Origin: ZC4RG42 sp036676355
GTDB lineage: Bacteria; Pseudomonadota; Gammaproteobacteria; Burkholderiales; SG8-39
Length of the DNA: 64,000 bases
Reading direction: 5' to 3'
Assembly: GCA_036676355.1 (NCBI GenBank)
Contig: JAKFDA010000093.1
Span: 16,274 to 80,273 of the forward strand
Part shown: positions 44,125 to 52,027 of the stretch, in pieces
Position numbering within the stretch: position 1 is the stretch's first letter
Layout: every line of letters begins with the position of its first letter
The notes under the pieces: generated by a model
What the model was told of the DNA's origin: nothing
Seen by the model: only the letters and a program-made list of their open reading frames with translations
Database searches by the model: none
Translations under genes and position numbers: made by a program

Positions 44125-44883
44125 CTAGAGCATCGGCCGTGTCATTACCCGCGCTTCCTCCAGGTTCATCGCGGCAGTTGCTTGAATCTGGTGACGCCGC
44201 ACGCGACGCTGACCCATCGTGCCGGTCAGACCGCCCAGAATGCCGGCGATCAATGACAGCAGTAACGCGAGGGTCAAGCCGCCGGTGGCCATGCCGACCC
44301 GATCAGCCGCGCTCTCCATGCCGGCCTGCGCCTGCGGCGTGGGCTCGCCGCTCTGCGCGACGGAGGACGCCTGATTCATGATGTTGCGGATCTGCTCGTC
44401 GGACAGCCCGAGATTGCGCAGCGTCTGCGCCACATCGCCGCGATCCGCGTTCTGCGGATTCTGCTGCATCGACTGCGGAATCGCCTGACTCAGCATCGGG
44501 CGAAGCTGACCGAACAGCCCTGAGGTGGCAGCGCTCAATACCGTGCTGGCGAGGAGCGCATACAGCAGGGTCGAAGCACCCCACGTCACCGCACCATGCA
44601 ACGCACCGTCGCCCTTGCGCCGCAAGCCGGACGAACGCGATGCCACGTAACCGCCGACGAACGCGGCGATCAACATGCTGACCCCGCTCCAGATCGCGGC
44701 GCTTGCGCTCATCTGCCGGGCGGTGTCACTACCCGGCTCCACAACCAGTCCGCCGACTGCGACGCCGGCAAGCATGAGAAACAGTTGCAGGGCGATACCG
44801 ACGGCAAGCCCGGCGAAAATCGCCTGCCAGGAAATCGGGCGGAAATACATCCGCCGCGCGCCGCTGGGGAATTCGACTGCCAT
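44125..44883 (-). CDS. Polytopic membrane protein of unknown function
   Basis: 252 residues from ATG 44883, with AAAGGAA upstream. About four membrane helices: ~18-45, ~60-85, ~95-120 and ~200-225. A Gln/Asn-rich loop with NLGLSDEQIRNIMNQ separates the third and fourth. The family is not recognised. It starts 11 nt after the topoisomerase gene ends, in the same operon. Confidence 0.7.
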   Translation of the reverse strand: MAVEFPSGARRMYFRPISWQAIFAGLAVGIALQLFLMLAGVAVGGLVVEPGSDTARQMSASAAIWSGVSMLIAAFVGGYVASRSSGLRRKGDGALHGAVTWGASTLLYALLASTVLSAATSGLFGQLRPMLSQAIPQSMQQNPQNADRGDVAQTLRNLGLSDEQIRNIMNQASSVAQSGEPTPQAQAGMESAADRVGMATGGLTLALLLSLIAGILGGLTGTMGQRRVRRHQIQATAAMNLEEARVMTRPML

Positions 44884-44894
44884 GGGAGTTCCTT

Positions 44895-45980
44895 TCATCG
44901 AGAAGCCGGCGACCTTGAACCACGTCGCGGTGCCACGCTCTCCGTCTGTTCTGCGCGAACCGGAGTACGCGCGCCGTCTTTGCCGGAATGAGCCGCACGT
45001 TTCAGAAGCTGCAACAGCCGTTCCCGTCCTGCACGAGCCGGCTTGCCTGCGGCGCCCAACCGGCCGGACAAATACGCCTGTAATACGCCGGGATGGACAT
45101 AACACTTGCGACACATGGACGGCGTATTGCCCAGTCGGCGGGAAACCTCCGTAAGGACCGCTTTCACGTGCGCCTGGGCTTCGCGCGGATTCGCGTAAGG
45201 GCGGTGCATCAGCGCTTCGAGCGCACCGATGGTCGCGTACCAGGTGCGGAAATCCTTCGCGGTGTAGCCCTCGCCCGCGGCGACGCGAATGTAGTCATTG
45301 ACGTCCGACGAGGTGACCGCGCGCAAAGCGCCGTCGCCGTCCACATACTGGAACAACTCCTGGCCGGGCAGATCGAGGCAGCGTCGAACCACTGCGGCGG
45401 CGTGCCGATCGGTCACCGTGAGGCGATGCCGGATACGCGCCTTGCCGCGGAATTCGAAATGAATGACATCGCCCGACACATCGACGTGTTGTGTGCGTAG
45501 CGTCGTCAGGCCGTAGGATTTGTTTTCGCGCGCGTACTGTTCATTGCCGACGCGGATCAACGTGCGCTCGAGCAGTCGCACCACGGTCGCCAGCACACGC
45601 TCGCGCGACATGCCCGGCTTGCGCAAATCCTGCGCGACGCGGCGATGCACACGAGCCAGCACGCGGCCGAAATCCAGCATGCGGTCGAATTTGTCCGCGT
45701 CGCGCACGGCACGCCAGTCCGGATGGTAGCGGTACTGCTTCCGGCCCCGTGCATCGATCCCGGTTGCCTGCAGATGCCCTGCTGCCGAGGCGCAGATCCA
45801 TACCTGTTCGTACGCGGGCGGAATGGCAAGCGAACGAATACGGATCAGCGTTTCGGCGTCCGTCACCCTAACGCCGTCCGGCGTGACATACATGAAACCC
45901 TTGCCGTTGCGTCGTCGATGTATGCCCGGTTGATCGTCGGAGGAGTAATGCAGGCCGGTGGCAGCCAGCGCAACCACCGT
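44895..45980 (-). CDS. DNA topoisomerase IB (poxvirus-like)
   Basis: 361 residues from GTG 45980, chosen for GAGGG 7 nt upstream and because it does not enter the preceding gene. N-terminal GLHYSSDDQPGIHRRRNGKGF and the catalytic domain GNEQYARENKSYGLTTLRTQH, KDFRTWYAT and the nucleophile Tyr in CRKCYVHPGVL match bacterial type IB topoisomerases, which relax supercoils through a 3'-phosphotyrosine. It is unusual in a stress-protein operon (DUF2383-type, DUF883, DUF4142). Confidence 0.9.
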   Translation of the reverse strand, partial: TVVALAATGLHYSSDDQPGIHRRRNGKGFMYVTPDGVRVTDAETLIRIRSLAIPPAYEQVWICASAAGHLQATGIDARGRKQYRYHPDWRAVRDADKFDRMLDFGRVLARVHRRVAQDLRKPGMSRERVLATVVRLLERTLIRVGNEQYARENKSYGLTTLRTQHVDVSGDVIHFEFRGKARIRHRLTVTDRHAAAVVRRCLDLPGQELFQYVDGDGALRAVTSSDVNDYIRVAAGEGYTAKDFRTWYATIGALEALMHRPYANPREAQAHVKAVLTEVSRRLGNTPSMCRKCYVHPGVLQAYLSGRLGAAGKPARAGRERLLQLLKRAAHSGKDGARTPVRAEQTESVAPRRGSRSPASR

Positions 45981-46014
45981 GTCCCTCGGCGGACTGACCG
46001 CCGGAGCGCCCGGA

Positions 46015-46698
46015 TCAGCGTGTAATCTCGACGCCCTGTCGGACTTTTTCGGCACGTTCGAGATGCTGACGCAAGGTCGGCACCAGACGTTCGGCGTAGC
46101 GTTTGAGCTCGGTATCCTCGCCCTCGCGGATCTCGCCCTCGTACAACTCCAATGCATCGCGGTGCGCCGCAACGCCGAAGCGCTCCATATAGAAGCGATC
46201 GTGCTGCGGTCCGGTGGTCGTAGTGAGTTGCTGCAGGGCGTCCTTGTATGAGGCCGGTGGCGCCATCGGCATTTCGAGCTTTTTTGCCTGTGCGATTTTG
46301 GTCAGCTCCTCGTTCGACGCGGTATGGTCCTTGACCATTTCCTGGGCGAACTGACGCACATCCTCGTCGAGCGTCTTCTCGGCGGCCAGACGCCCGGCTT
46401 GCACGATCGCAATGCTCGTGGCGAACGCGCGTGTCGCGAAATCGTGATCGACATCGTTCAGCATCGCAGAAGCCGTATCGCCGGGATCGCCGCTCGCTGC
46501 GGAGGCAGCCGTTTCACCCGCGCTTCCGGCGGGCGCAGCAGACGTAACGGCATCGTCAGGGCCCGAAGGCGCCGGGACAACGGCCGATGACGAAGGGGGC
46601 CCTTCGTAAGCGTGCTTGCTTTCCTCGCGCCCACAACCGGCGAACATCAGCAAGACGACCGTGCATGCGGTCAGGCGAATCCATTCTTCAGTCTTCAT
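46015..46698 (-). CDS. DUF4142 lipoprotein
   Basis: 227 residues from ATG 46698, ribosome site GAGGGAG. Lipoprotein signal LLMFAGC (Cys22), an Ala/Ser/Pro-rich linker (~30-75), then the DUF4142 four-helix domain: DHDFATRAF, AAEKTLDEDVRQFAQEMVKDHTASNEEL, HDRFYME. Periplasmic; function unknown, commonly stress-associated. Confidence 0.88.
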   Translation of the reverse strand: MKTEEWIRLTACTVVLLMFAGCGREESKHAYEGPPSSSAVVPAPSGPDDAVTSAAPAGSAGETAASAASGDPGDTASAMLNDVDHDFATRAFATSIAIVQAGRLAAEKTLDEDVRQFAQEMVKDHTASNEELTKIAQAKKLEMPMAPPASYKDALQQLTTTTGPQHDRFYMERFGVAAHRDALELYEGEIREGEDTELKRYAERLVPTLRQHLERAEKVRQGVEITR

Positions 46699-46739
46699 AT
46701 GCGCTCCCTCTCGCGTACATAGCATAGAGCGCCTGCGCA

Positions 46740-47000
46740 TCACCGTCGCGCAATGAGTACTCCGACGGCAACTCCTGCCGCGAACGCAAGGGCGACGGTG
46801 CCAAACGGGTAACGGTGAATATAGGTTCCAACCGCATCACGCGCCTCGACGGCGCCGCGCTGCGACGCATCGCCCGCATCGCGCGCACGTTCGCGCAAAC
46901 CGTATAACCAGTTCAGCAATCCCGCCGTATGCGACGCGGCCGAATCCGCCGCATAACGACCGCTTTCACGTATCGCCTGCTCATCTGCGTTGAATTCCAT
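46740..47000 (-). CDS. DUF883-like protein 2
   Basis: 86 residues; TAAGGA lies before the ATG. N-terminal amphipathic helix and C-terminal anchor YIHRYPFGTVALAFAAGVAVGVLIARR, as in DUF883/ElaB proteins but with HRYP in place of RANP. In operon between the DUF2383-like and DUF4142 genes. Confidence 0.8.
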   Translation of the reverse strand: MEFNADEQAIRESGRYAADSAASHTAGLLNWLYGLRERARDAGDASQRGAVEARDAVGTYIHRYPFGTVALAFAAGVAVGVLIARR

Positions 47001-47038
47001 AAAATTCCTTATCGTTCGATCGGCGCCGGCGATATGCC

Positions 47039-47551
47039 TCAGCGCCGAATGATTGCCGGCGCCGGTGTGCCGCTACGCCCCAGTACAAGCGTCGCGGGCC
47101 GCCTCGGCAGCCCGCGCCGCAGTTGCGCGTGATCGCGCGCGGAATGCTGCTGGATCAATTCATCGAACTGGCGTTGCAACAGCCGGCGCACAGGCTGCGG
47201 CAAATCGAAATCGAGGGCATCGCGATAGCGCATCAGCGCGACCGCTTCAAGACGTTCCAACATCCCGAGCGCGGAAGTTTCATCGCTCATCGCCCCGAAC
47301 GCGCGATTGTGCTGCGAACCATGCAGCGTCGGTTCACTCAACGCCGGCACGCTGCATTCCGCAGTGCCCATGAGATTGCGCAATTTGGCGAGACGACGGC
47401 GCGCATGCGCAGTGCGCTTGCCGCGATGCTTGAGCGAGCGCCGCACCGTGTCGTCGCGGACGAACTGCGCGCAGGCCCGGTAACAGGTTTCTCCTTCGCG
47501 GCACACCTCTATCAGGTCGTCGAGGATTTCCGACACCCGAGCAATTTTCAT
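47039..47551 (-). CDS. Four-helix PA2169/DUF2383-like protein
   Basis: 170 residues from ATG 47551, strong AGGAGG. Ferritin-like helical pattern: LDDLIEVCREGETCYRACAQFV at the start; LERLEAVALMRYRDALDFDLP and LLQRQFDELIQQHSARDH at the end, matching the PA2169 family. First gene of the minus-strand operon that runs through topoisomerase IB. Confidence 0.75.
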   Translation of the reverse strand: MKIARVSEILDDLIEVCREGETCYRACAQFVRDDTVRRSLKHRGKRTAHARRRLAKLRNLMGTAECSVPALSEPTLHGSQHNRAFGAMSDETSALGMLERLEAVALMRYRDALDFDLPQPVRRLLQRQFDELIQQHSARDHAQLRRGLPRRPATLVLGRSGTPAPAIIRR

Positions 47552-47599
47552 CGCTGCCCTCCTGGTTGTGTATGGGTTGCAAACATATCGGCGGAGTGG

Positions 47600-47615
47600 T
47601 GCAGCCAGCATGCCC
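47600..47615 (-). promoter_or_regulatory. Candidate sigma-54 promoter for the DUF2383-to-topoisomerase operon
   Basis: Minus strand GGGCATGCTGGCTGCA: GGCATG intact, CTGC for TTGC. It ends 50 nt before ATG 47551. Confidence 0.6.
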
Positions 47616-47750
47616 ACGCCTCGCCGCGCTCAAACAACTTGTCAGATATACGCACCCTCGTTGTCCGCTTTTCAGACGCCATACTTTTTCTTTCGTTGCT
47701 CTTTGCGCTGTCCATTTTGACTGCCCGTTGTGCCGTCGGTGACATGCGCC

Positions 47751-47766
47751 GGGCACATCGCTTGCC
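47751..47766 (+). promoter_or_regulatory. Candidate sigma-54 promoter for PRC-barrel gene 1
   Basis: GGGCACATCGCTTGCC, strict match. It ends 123 nt before ATG 47888, giving a long leader; an in-frame ATG at 47807 (42 nt after the site) has no ribosome site but cannot be excluded. Confidence 0.6.
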
Positions 47767-47887
47767 GCCTTTTAAACGGTATCGACCCGCGGCGCCAGTG
47801 TCTCCCATGCACGACGCGGGCCCGTTCCGGGACGCTTTTCCGTACAGCGTCGCACTTGCGTCCAACCCACCTGAGCGAGTTGCCTCA

Positions 47888-48427
47888 ATGAGCAAGCTTC
47901 ATCCCGCTGTACTCGCTGCACTGCTTGGTTGCGCAATCGCGGGCCCGGTCTGGGCACAGGGCTCGCAACCGGGCGAGGCCATGCGCGGATCGGCCGGCAC
48001 TGCGAAAAGCGATCGCGCGCCGGGTGCCACTTCGAGCGGTTCGCTGCAGGACTCGAAGGAACGCTGGGCGATGACGCACCGTGCCAGCAAGATCATCGGT
48101 ACGGACGTGCGCAGCGCCGACGGCGAGGAGATCGGCGACATCAAGGAGATTGTGATCGATCCGCGCAGCGGCAACGTCGCTTATGCGGTCGTGTCTTTCG
48201 GCGGCGTGCTGGGCGTCGGCGACAAGCTGTTCGCCGTGCCGTGGAAGGCCCTCAAGCTCGACAACAAGGACAACAGTTTCGTGCTGAACGTGGCGAAGGA
48301 ACGACTTAGAGACGCGCCGGGTTTCGACCCGGATCGCTGGCCCGATATGGCCAATGTGCAATGGAATACCGACATACATAAGTTCTACGGCCAGCGTTAC
48401 GACGCTAACGCATCCGGCAAACGTTAA
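47888..48427 (+). CDS. Secreted PRC-barrel protein 1
   Basis: 179 residues from ATG 47888. A signal peptide (VLAALLGCAIAGPVWA) precedes a PRC-barrel domain: ASKIIGTDVRSADGEEIGDIKEIVID, GNVAYAVVSFGG, FAVPWKALKL. The C-terminal APGFDPDRWPDM block is shared with the next PRC gene, so the two are paralogues. Periplasmic; PRC barrels mediate protein contacts, function unknown. Confidence 0.87.
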   Translation: MSKLHPAVLAALLGCAIAGPVWAQGSQPGEAMRGSAGTAKSDRAPGATSSGSLQDSKERWAMTHRASKIIGTDVRSADGEEIGDIKEIVIDPRSGNVAYAVVSFGGVLGVGDKLFAVPWKALKLDNKDNSFVLNVAKERLRDAPGFDPDRWPDMANVQWNTDIHKFYGQRYDANASGKR

Positions 48428-48430
48428 AAC

Positions 48431-48454
48431 CCGACGGCCGTTGCAAAGCGGCCT
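48431..48454 (+). terminator. Possible terminator after PRC-barrel gene 1
   Basis: GGCCG / CGGCC stem with a short loop followed by TTTTAT. Five-base stem, so weak. Confidence 0.35.
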
Positions 48455-48689
48455 TTTATCGCAGTTCCATCCCCCAACGGAGATTTATCAATGCAACACA
48501 TAAATCCCTGATCCAGGCGCGAGCGCGATAGCGGGCGGCGAGCACGACAACTCTTCCAACGGGGGTCGTACCGACAGCGGCGGTGCATATGAGTCTCCGT
48601 TGCGCCAGCACAGATACACGAACGCGCGGCTTCATGCGGAGCCGCGCGCCAGACGCAATCAACCAGCCATACCCGAGGAGTCACCTACC

Positions 48690-49178
48690 ATGCCAAACAT
48701 CAACGATCCCGTCGACCCGACGAACCCTTCCACGCTGACCACCGGCGGTGCAAGCTCGATGAGCACCGGGCCCGGCACGGCGCAAGGCGGCGCCCGCATT
48801 GAAGGCACGCCGGAAGAAACTCCCGGACCGGGGCCGCGCATCATGGCGTCCAGCACGCTGGAAGGCGACGCGGTAATGAACCGCGAAGGCGAAAAGCTCG
48901 GCACCATCGAGGAAATCATGCTCGATGTCAGCAGCGGACGCGTGGCCTACGCCGTACTCGCGGCAGGCGGTTTTCTGGGCATCGGCGACAAGCTCTTTGC
49001 CATTCCATGGCAGGCGCTCACGCTGGATACCGACAACGAATGTTTCATACTCGACATCGACAAGACGCGACTGGAAAATGCGCCCGGCTTCGATAAGGAT
49101 CACTGGCCGGCAATGGCCGACCAGCGCTGGGCAAGCGAACTGGATACCTACTACGGCACGCGGCCGTACTGGTCTTAG
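48690..49178 (+). CDS. PRC-barrel protein 2 (cytosolic)
   Basis: 162 residues, GAGGAG before ATG 48690. A disordered Thr/Gly/Pro-rich start (~1-50) leads into a PRC barrel: ASSTLEGDAVMNREGEKLGTIEEIML, GRVAYAVLAAGG, FAIPWQALTL, APGFDKDHWPAM. No signal peptide. No sigma-54-like site of its own; it may read through from gene 1 or use another promoter. Confidence 0.87.
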   Translation: MPNINDPVDPTNPSTLTTGGASSMSTGPGTAQGGARIEGTPEETPGPGPRIMASSTLEGDAVMNREGEKLGTIEEIMLDVSSGRVAYAVLAAGGFLGIGDKLFAIPWQALTLDTDNECFILDIDKTRLENAPGFDKDHWPAMADQRWASELDTYYGTRPYWS

Positions 49179-49183
49179 TTAAG

Positions 49184-49233
49184 TAGCGGAGAGTCGAGAG
49201 CGGCAAACGATCCCGCTCTCGACTCTCGATACT
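49184..49233. repeat. Short inverted repeat of the GAGAGC family (copy D)
   Basis: GAGAGTCGAGAGCG ... CGCTCTCGACTCTC, a long stem with a short loop between two convergent genes. Same arm as in copies A-C and E; it may serve as a bidirectional terminator. Confidence 0.5.
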
Positions 49234-49239
49234 CATCCG

Positions 49240-50064
49240 TTACGCCAGCGCAATGCCGCGCTCCCGCAGCGCCCGATGCATGGCGAAATAGAGATCGCTG
49301 GCCAGCACGTCCCGTTCGCGCACCCGCGTGGTGTTCCAGACCTGCAGTTCGAATGCCATCGCACCGCCCGCCTGCAGCGCGAGCAGGCGCACGACCGGCT
49401 CCGGGTCGTCCAATACCTCTTTATGCGCATTGGCGACAGCGCACAACAGGCGTCGCACTTCGTCCGGATCATTGCCGGCGGCGATGTTGATCGGCAGGCG
49501 CAGGCGGATCGGCGCGTGCAGATAAGCGTAGTTGGTGACGTTTTCGATAATGAAACGCGAATTCGGCACGATGACGACGGTATGGTCATTGGTGATGACC
49601 GTGGTGCGCCGCGCGCCGATTTCCGCGACGTCGCCCTGCACCGTCCCCAATTCGATGCGATCGCCTACCTTCACCGGCCGTTCGAGCATGATGATCAGGC
49701 CGCTGATGAAATTCTGGAAAATGTTCTGCAGCCCGAATCCGACGCCGACGCCGAACGCCCCGGCGAGAAAATTGAACGTGCTCAGATTGATGCCGTAAGT
49801 CTGCAGTATCGCCACCGCGCCGACGATGACGATCAGATAGCGGATGATCGAACCGAAAGCCTTGCGCGTTCCGAGATCGAGTTCGGTACGCCCCAGCAGC
49901 CGTTCGCTGACCAGTCGGCCGGCCCAGCGCGACAGCACCATCACCAGCAGCAGCAGGATAAGCAATTGCGTAACGCTGAACAGGCTGATCGGCGTCGTAC
50001 CGATGGTGAAGAGCGGGACGTCCAGATCGCGCAGTTCGTCGAGCGCGGAAAAACGGTTGTTCAC
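49240..50064 (-). CDS. Small-conductance mechanosensitive channel (MscS)
   Basis: 274 residues from GTG 50064 with GAAGGGA. Three membrane helices (~25-50, ~70-90, ~95-125). The pore helix region has FNFLAGAFGVGVGFGLQNIFQNFISGLIIMLERPVKVGD, the MscS signature, followed by the beta domain VVIVPNSRFIIENVTNY. Releases solutes on osmotic downshock. Confidence 0.92.
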   Translation of the reverse strand: MNNRFSALDELRDLDVPLFTIGTTPISLFSVTQLLILLLLVMVLSRWAGRLVSERLLGRTELDLGTRKAFGSIIRYLIVIVGAVAILQTYGINLSTFNFLAGAFGVGVGFGLQNIFQNFISGLIIMLERPVKVGDRIELGTVQGDVAEIGARRTTVITNDHTVVIVPNSRFIIENVTNYAYLHAPIRLRLPINIAAGNDPDEVRRLLCAVANAHKEVLDDPEPVVRLLALQAGGAMAFELQVWNTTRVRERDVLASDLYFAMHRALRERGIALA

Positions 50065-50100
50065 TTCATCCCTTCGTTTTCGATAAGGCAGGTTTAGCCG

Positions 50101-50130
50101 GGGGCGGCGCGCGTTCCGGCCGCGCCGCCC
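50101..50130. other. Strong 10-bp hairpin upstream of mscS
   Basis: GGGCGGCGCG ... CGCGCCGCCC around a nine-base loop. It overlaps a weak GG-N10-GC match (50104-50117, minus, GGAACGCGCGCCGC) and may be an operator or attenuator; there is no T-run. Confidence 0.3.
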
Positions 50131-50280
50131 GTCATCGCGTTTGGCGGGAATCTGCCGGCGTTCTGCGCCGACCCGTGCTGATCCGATCGGCCGACGCGAT
50201 AGCTGGCTTGCAGGCGCGTTTCATGCACGGTCAGCGCCACGGTACCGCCGCACGAACCGCCCGCACGCAAAGGACTCAGC

Positions 50281-51504
50281 ATGACGATGCTGCACGGCCA
50301 GCTGGACGCGCCAAATCTTACGGCCTCCCCGGCGCAGGAGGCGAGAAATCTTCGCATCGCGCTGGTCAGCGAGACCTATCCGCCCGAACTGAACGGCGTC
50401 GCCCTGACCGTGCGGCGTTATGTCGAATATCTACGCGGTCGGGGCCACCGCGTGGAATTGATCCGCCCGCGCCAACCCGGCGATGCACGCAACGATGGGG
50501 CGGACGAAATCCTGCTGCCGGGTCTGCCGCTGCCGATGTATCGCGATGTTCGTTTCGGCCTGCCCGCCACCCGCATGCTGCGCACACACTGGCGCATGCA
50601 GCGACCCGATGTGGTCCATATTGCAACCGAAGGCCCGCTCGGCTGGTCGGCGTTGCACGCCGCACGCGGACTCGACATTCCGGCGTGCACCGATTACCGC
50701 ACCAACTTCCATCGCTACAGCAGCCATTATCGACTCGGCTGGCTGGAGCGGCCGATCGACCTTTATTTGCGCGCGTTTCACAACGCCGGACACTGCACCT
50801 TCGTGCCGACCGGCGCACAACGCGCACAACTGGCCGCACGCGGTTACCGCAATCTTGCCGTGATCGGCCGGGGCGTGGATGCGCAACTGTTCAACCCGCA
50901 GCGGCGCAGTCGCGCCCTGCGCAGGCGCTGGGATGCGTGCGAAAGCGACGTCGTGGTGCTGCACGTAGGCCGTCTCGCGCCGGAAAAAAATCTCGACCTG
51001 GTCGTGCGCAGCTTCGACGCGATCCGGCGCATGCATCCCCATGCGCGCATGGTGTGGGTCGGTGACGGGCCGCTGCGACGAAAATACGAACAAGCGAATC
51101 CGGAGCATCTGTTCCTCGGCCCCCTCGCCGGTGAAGCGCTCGCCGCGTGTTATGCGTCGGCCGATCTGTTCCTGTTTCCCAGCCTCACCGAAACTTTCGG
51201 CAACGTCACGCTTGAAGCAATGGCAAGCGGGCTGGCACTGGTCGCATTCGATTACGGCGCCGCCGGCGAACATGCACTCGACGGGATCGACGCCTGCCTC
51301 GTCCCCTACGGCGACGAACGATGCTTCATCCAGAAAGCGGTCGACCTGGCCCGTTTCCCCGGCGCCCGGACGCACATGCGCCTGATGGCGCGCGAAGCGA
51401 TCAAGCCGCTGCGCTGGCCGGTAATCATCGGCGAATTCGAACAGCAATTACGCATACTTGCCGGCGAACATGCAACGCAACAACGCACCGCTGCGACAGG
51501 TTGA
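50281..51504 (+). CDS. Glycosyltransferase family 4 (mannosyltransferase MgtA/PimB-like)
   Basis: 407 residues, AAAGGAC before ATG 50281. IALVSETYPPELNGVALTVRRYVEYLRGRGH at the start and FLFPSLTETFGNVTLEAMASGLALVAFDYGAAGE near the end are typical of the alpha-mannosyltransferases that modify glycolipids. Its end overlaps the PAP2 gene by 35 nt. Confidence 0.9.
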   Translation: MTMLHGQLDAPNLTASPAQEARNLRIALVSETYPPELNGVALTVRRYVEYLRGRGHRVELIRPRQPGDARNDGADEILLPGLPLPMYRDVRFGLPATRMLRTHWRMQRPDVVHIATEGPLGWSALHAARGLDIPACTDYRTNFHRYSSHYRLGWLERPIDLYLRAFHNAGHCTFVPTGAQRAQLAARGYRNLAVIGRGVDAQLFNPQRRSRALRRRWDACESDVVVLHVGRLAPEKNLDLVVRSFDAIRRMHPHARMVWVGDGPLRRKYEQANPEHLFLGPLAGEALAACYASADLFLFPSLTETFGNVTLEAMASGLALVAFDYGAAGEHALDGIDACLVPYGDERCFIQKAVDLARFPGARTHMRLMAREAIKPLRWPVIIGEFEQQLRILAGEHATQQRTAATG

Positions 51505-52027
51505 GCGCCTGCCCCTGCCGCGCATGCGGGAATGGGAACACAGTGTCATCGTGGCACTGAACCGCTACACCGTCACGCCGGTGTGGAAACATCTGTTTGC
51601 CGCGGTGAGTCGTCTGGGCGACGGCGGTCTATGGCTGGCGCTTGCTCTGGCGCTGCTGGTACTGGGCGGCTCGCGGGGCGTGGAATGCGTTGTACACATG
51701 TTGATCGCGGGTTCGATCGCGTTATCGGTCTACAAGCTGTGCAAGCGTTGCGCGAGTCGGCCGCGCCCCTGCGCGACACTACGGAATTTGCATGTATGTG
51801 TGCCGCCGCTGGACGAATACAGTTTTCCGTCCGGCCATACTTTGCATGCGGTCGCATTCACCACAATCGCGGTCGCCTATTTTCCGGACCTCTCGCTCGC
51901 CCTGGTTCCCTTCGCCGTATTGACAGCACTGTCACGCGTGGCGCTCGGTCTGCACTATCCCAGCGACGTGCTTGGCGGTGCGGCAATCGGCGCGGGCGTC
52001 GCGCTGCTTTCCTTCTCGTTCGGATAG
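51470..52027 (+). CDS. PAP2 family lipid phosphatase
   Basis: 185 residues from ATG 51470. About five membrane helices and the three PAP2 motifs: KRCASRPRP (K-x6-RP), PSGHT and SRVALGLHYPSDV. It dephosphorylates a lipid such as phosphatidate, its lyso form or undecaprenyl pyrophosphate on the periplasmic face. With the GT4 before it, it could act in glycolipid synthesis. Its 3' end overlaps the convergent kinase gene by 73 nt. Confidence 0.9.
   Translation: MQRNNAPLRQVERLPLPRMREWEHSVIVALNRYTVTPVWKHLFAAVSRLGDGGLWLALALALLVLGGSRGVECVVHMLIAGSIALSVYKLCKRCASRPRPCATLRNLHVCVPPLDEYSFPSGHTLHAVAFTTIAVAYFPDLSLALVPFAVLTALSRVALGLHYPSDVLGGAAIGAGVALLSFSFG

Larger units (their letters stand above)
47552..47887. 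promoter_or_regulatory. Divergent control region with two sigma-54-like sites
   Basis: 336 nt without a convincing gene. It separates the operon starting at 47551 (minus) from the PRC-barrel gene at 47888 (plus), and contains the sites at 47600-47615 (minus) and 47751-47766 (plus). The open frame on the minus strand (47548-47895) is a shadow. Confidence 0.5.

Noticed and set aside
47548..47895. 115-residue open frame on minus strand
   Set aside because: No ribosome site, no protein-like pattern; lies in a control region.
48434..48447. GG-N10-GC match before PRC-barrel gene 2
   Set aside because: Forms part of a terminator-like hairpin, lacks TTGC and is too far from the start.
50104..50117. 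GG-N10-GC match before mscS
   Set aside because: CCGC in place of TTGC and buried in a strong hairpin.
50213..50226. GG-N10-GC match before the GT4 gene at 50281
   Set aside because: Three deviations from consensus (GGCGCG, ATGC); kept out of the count.
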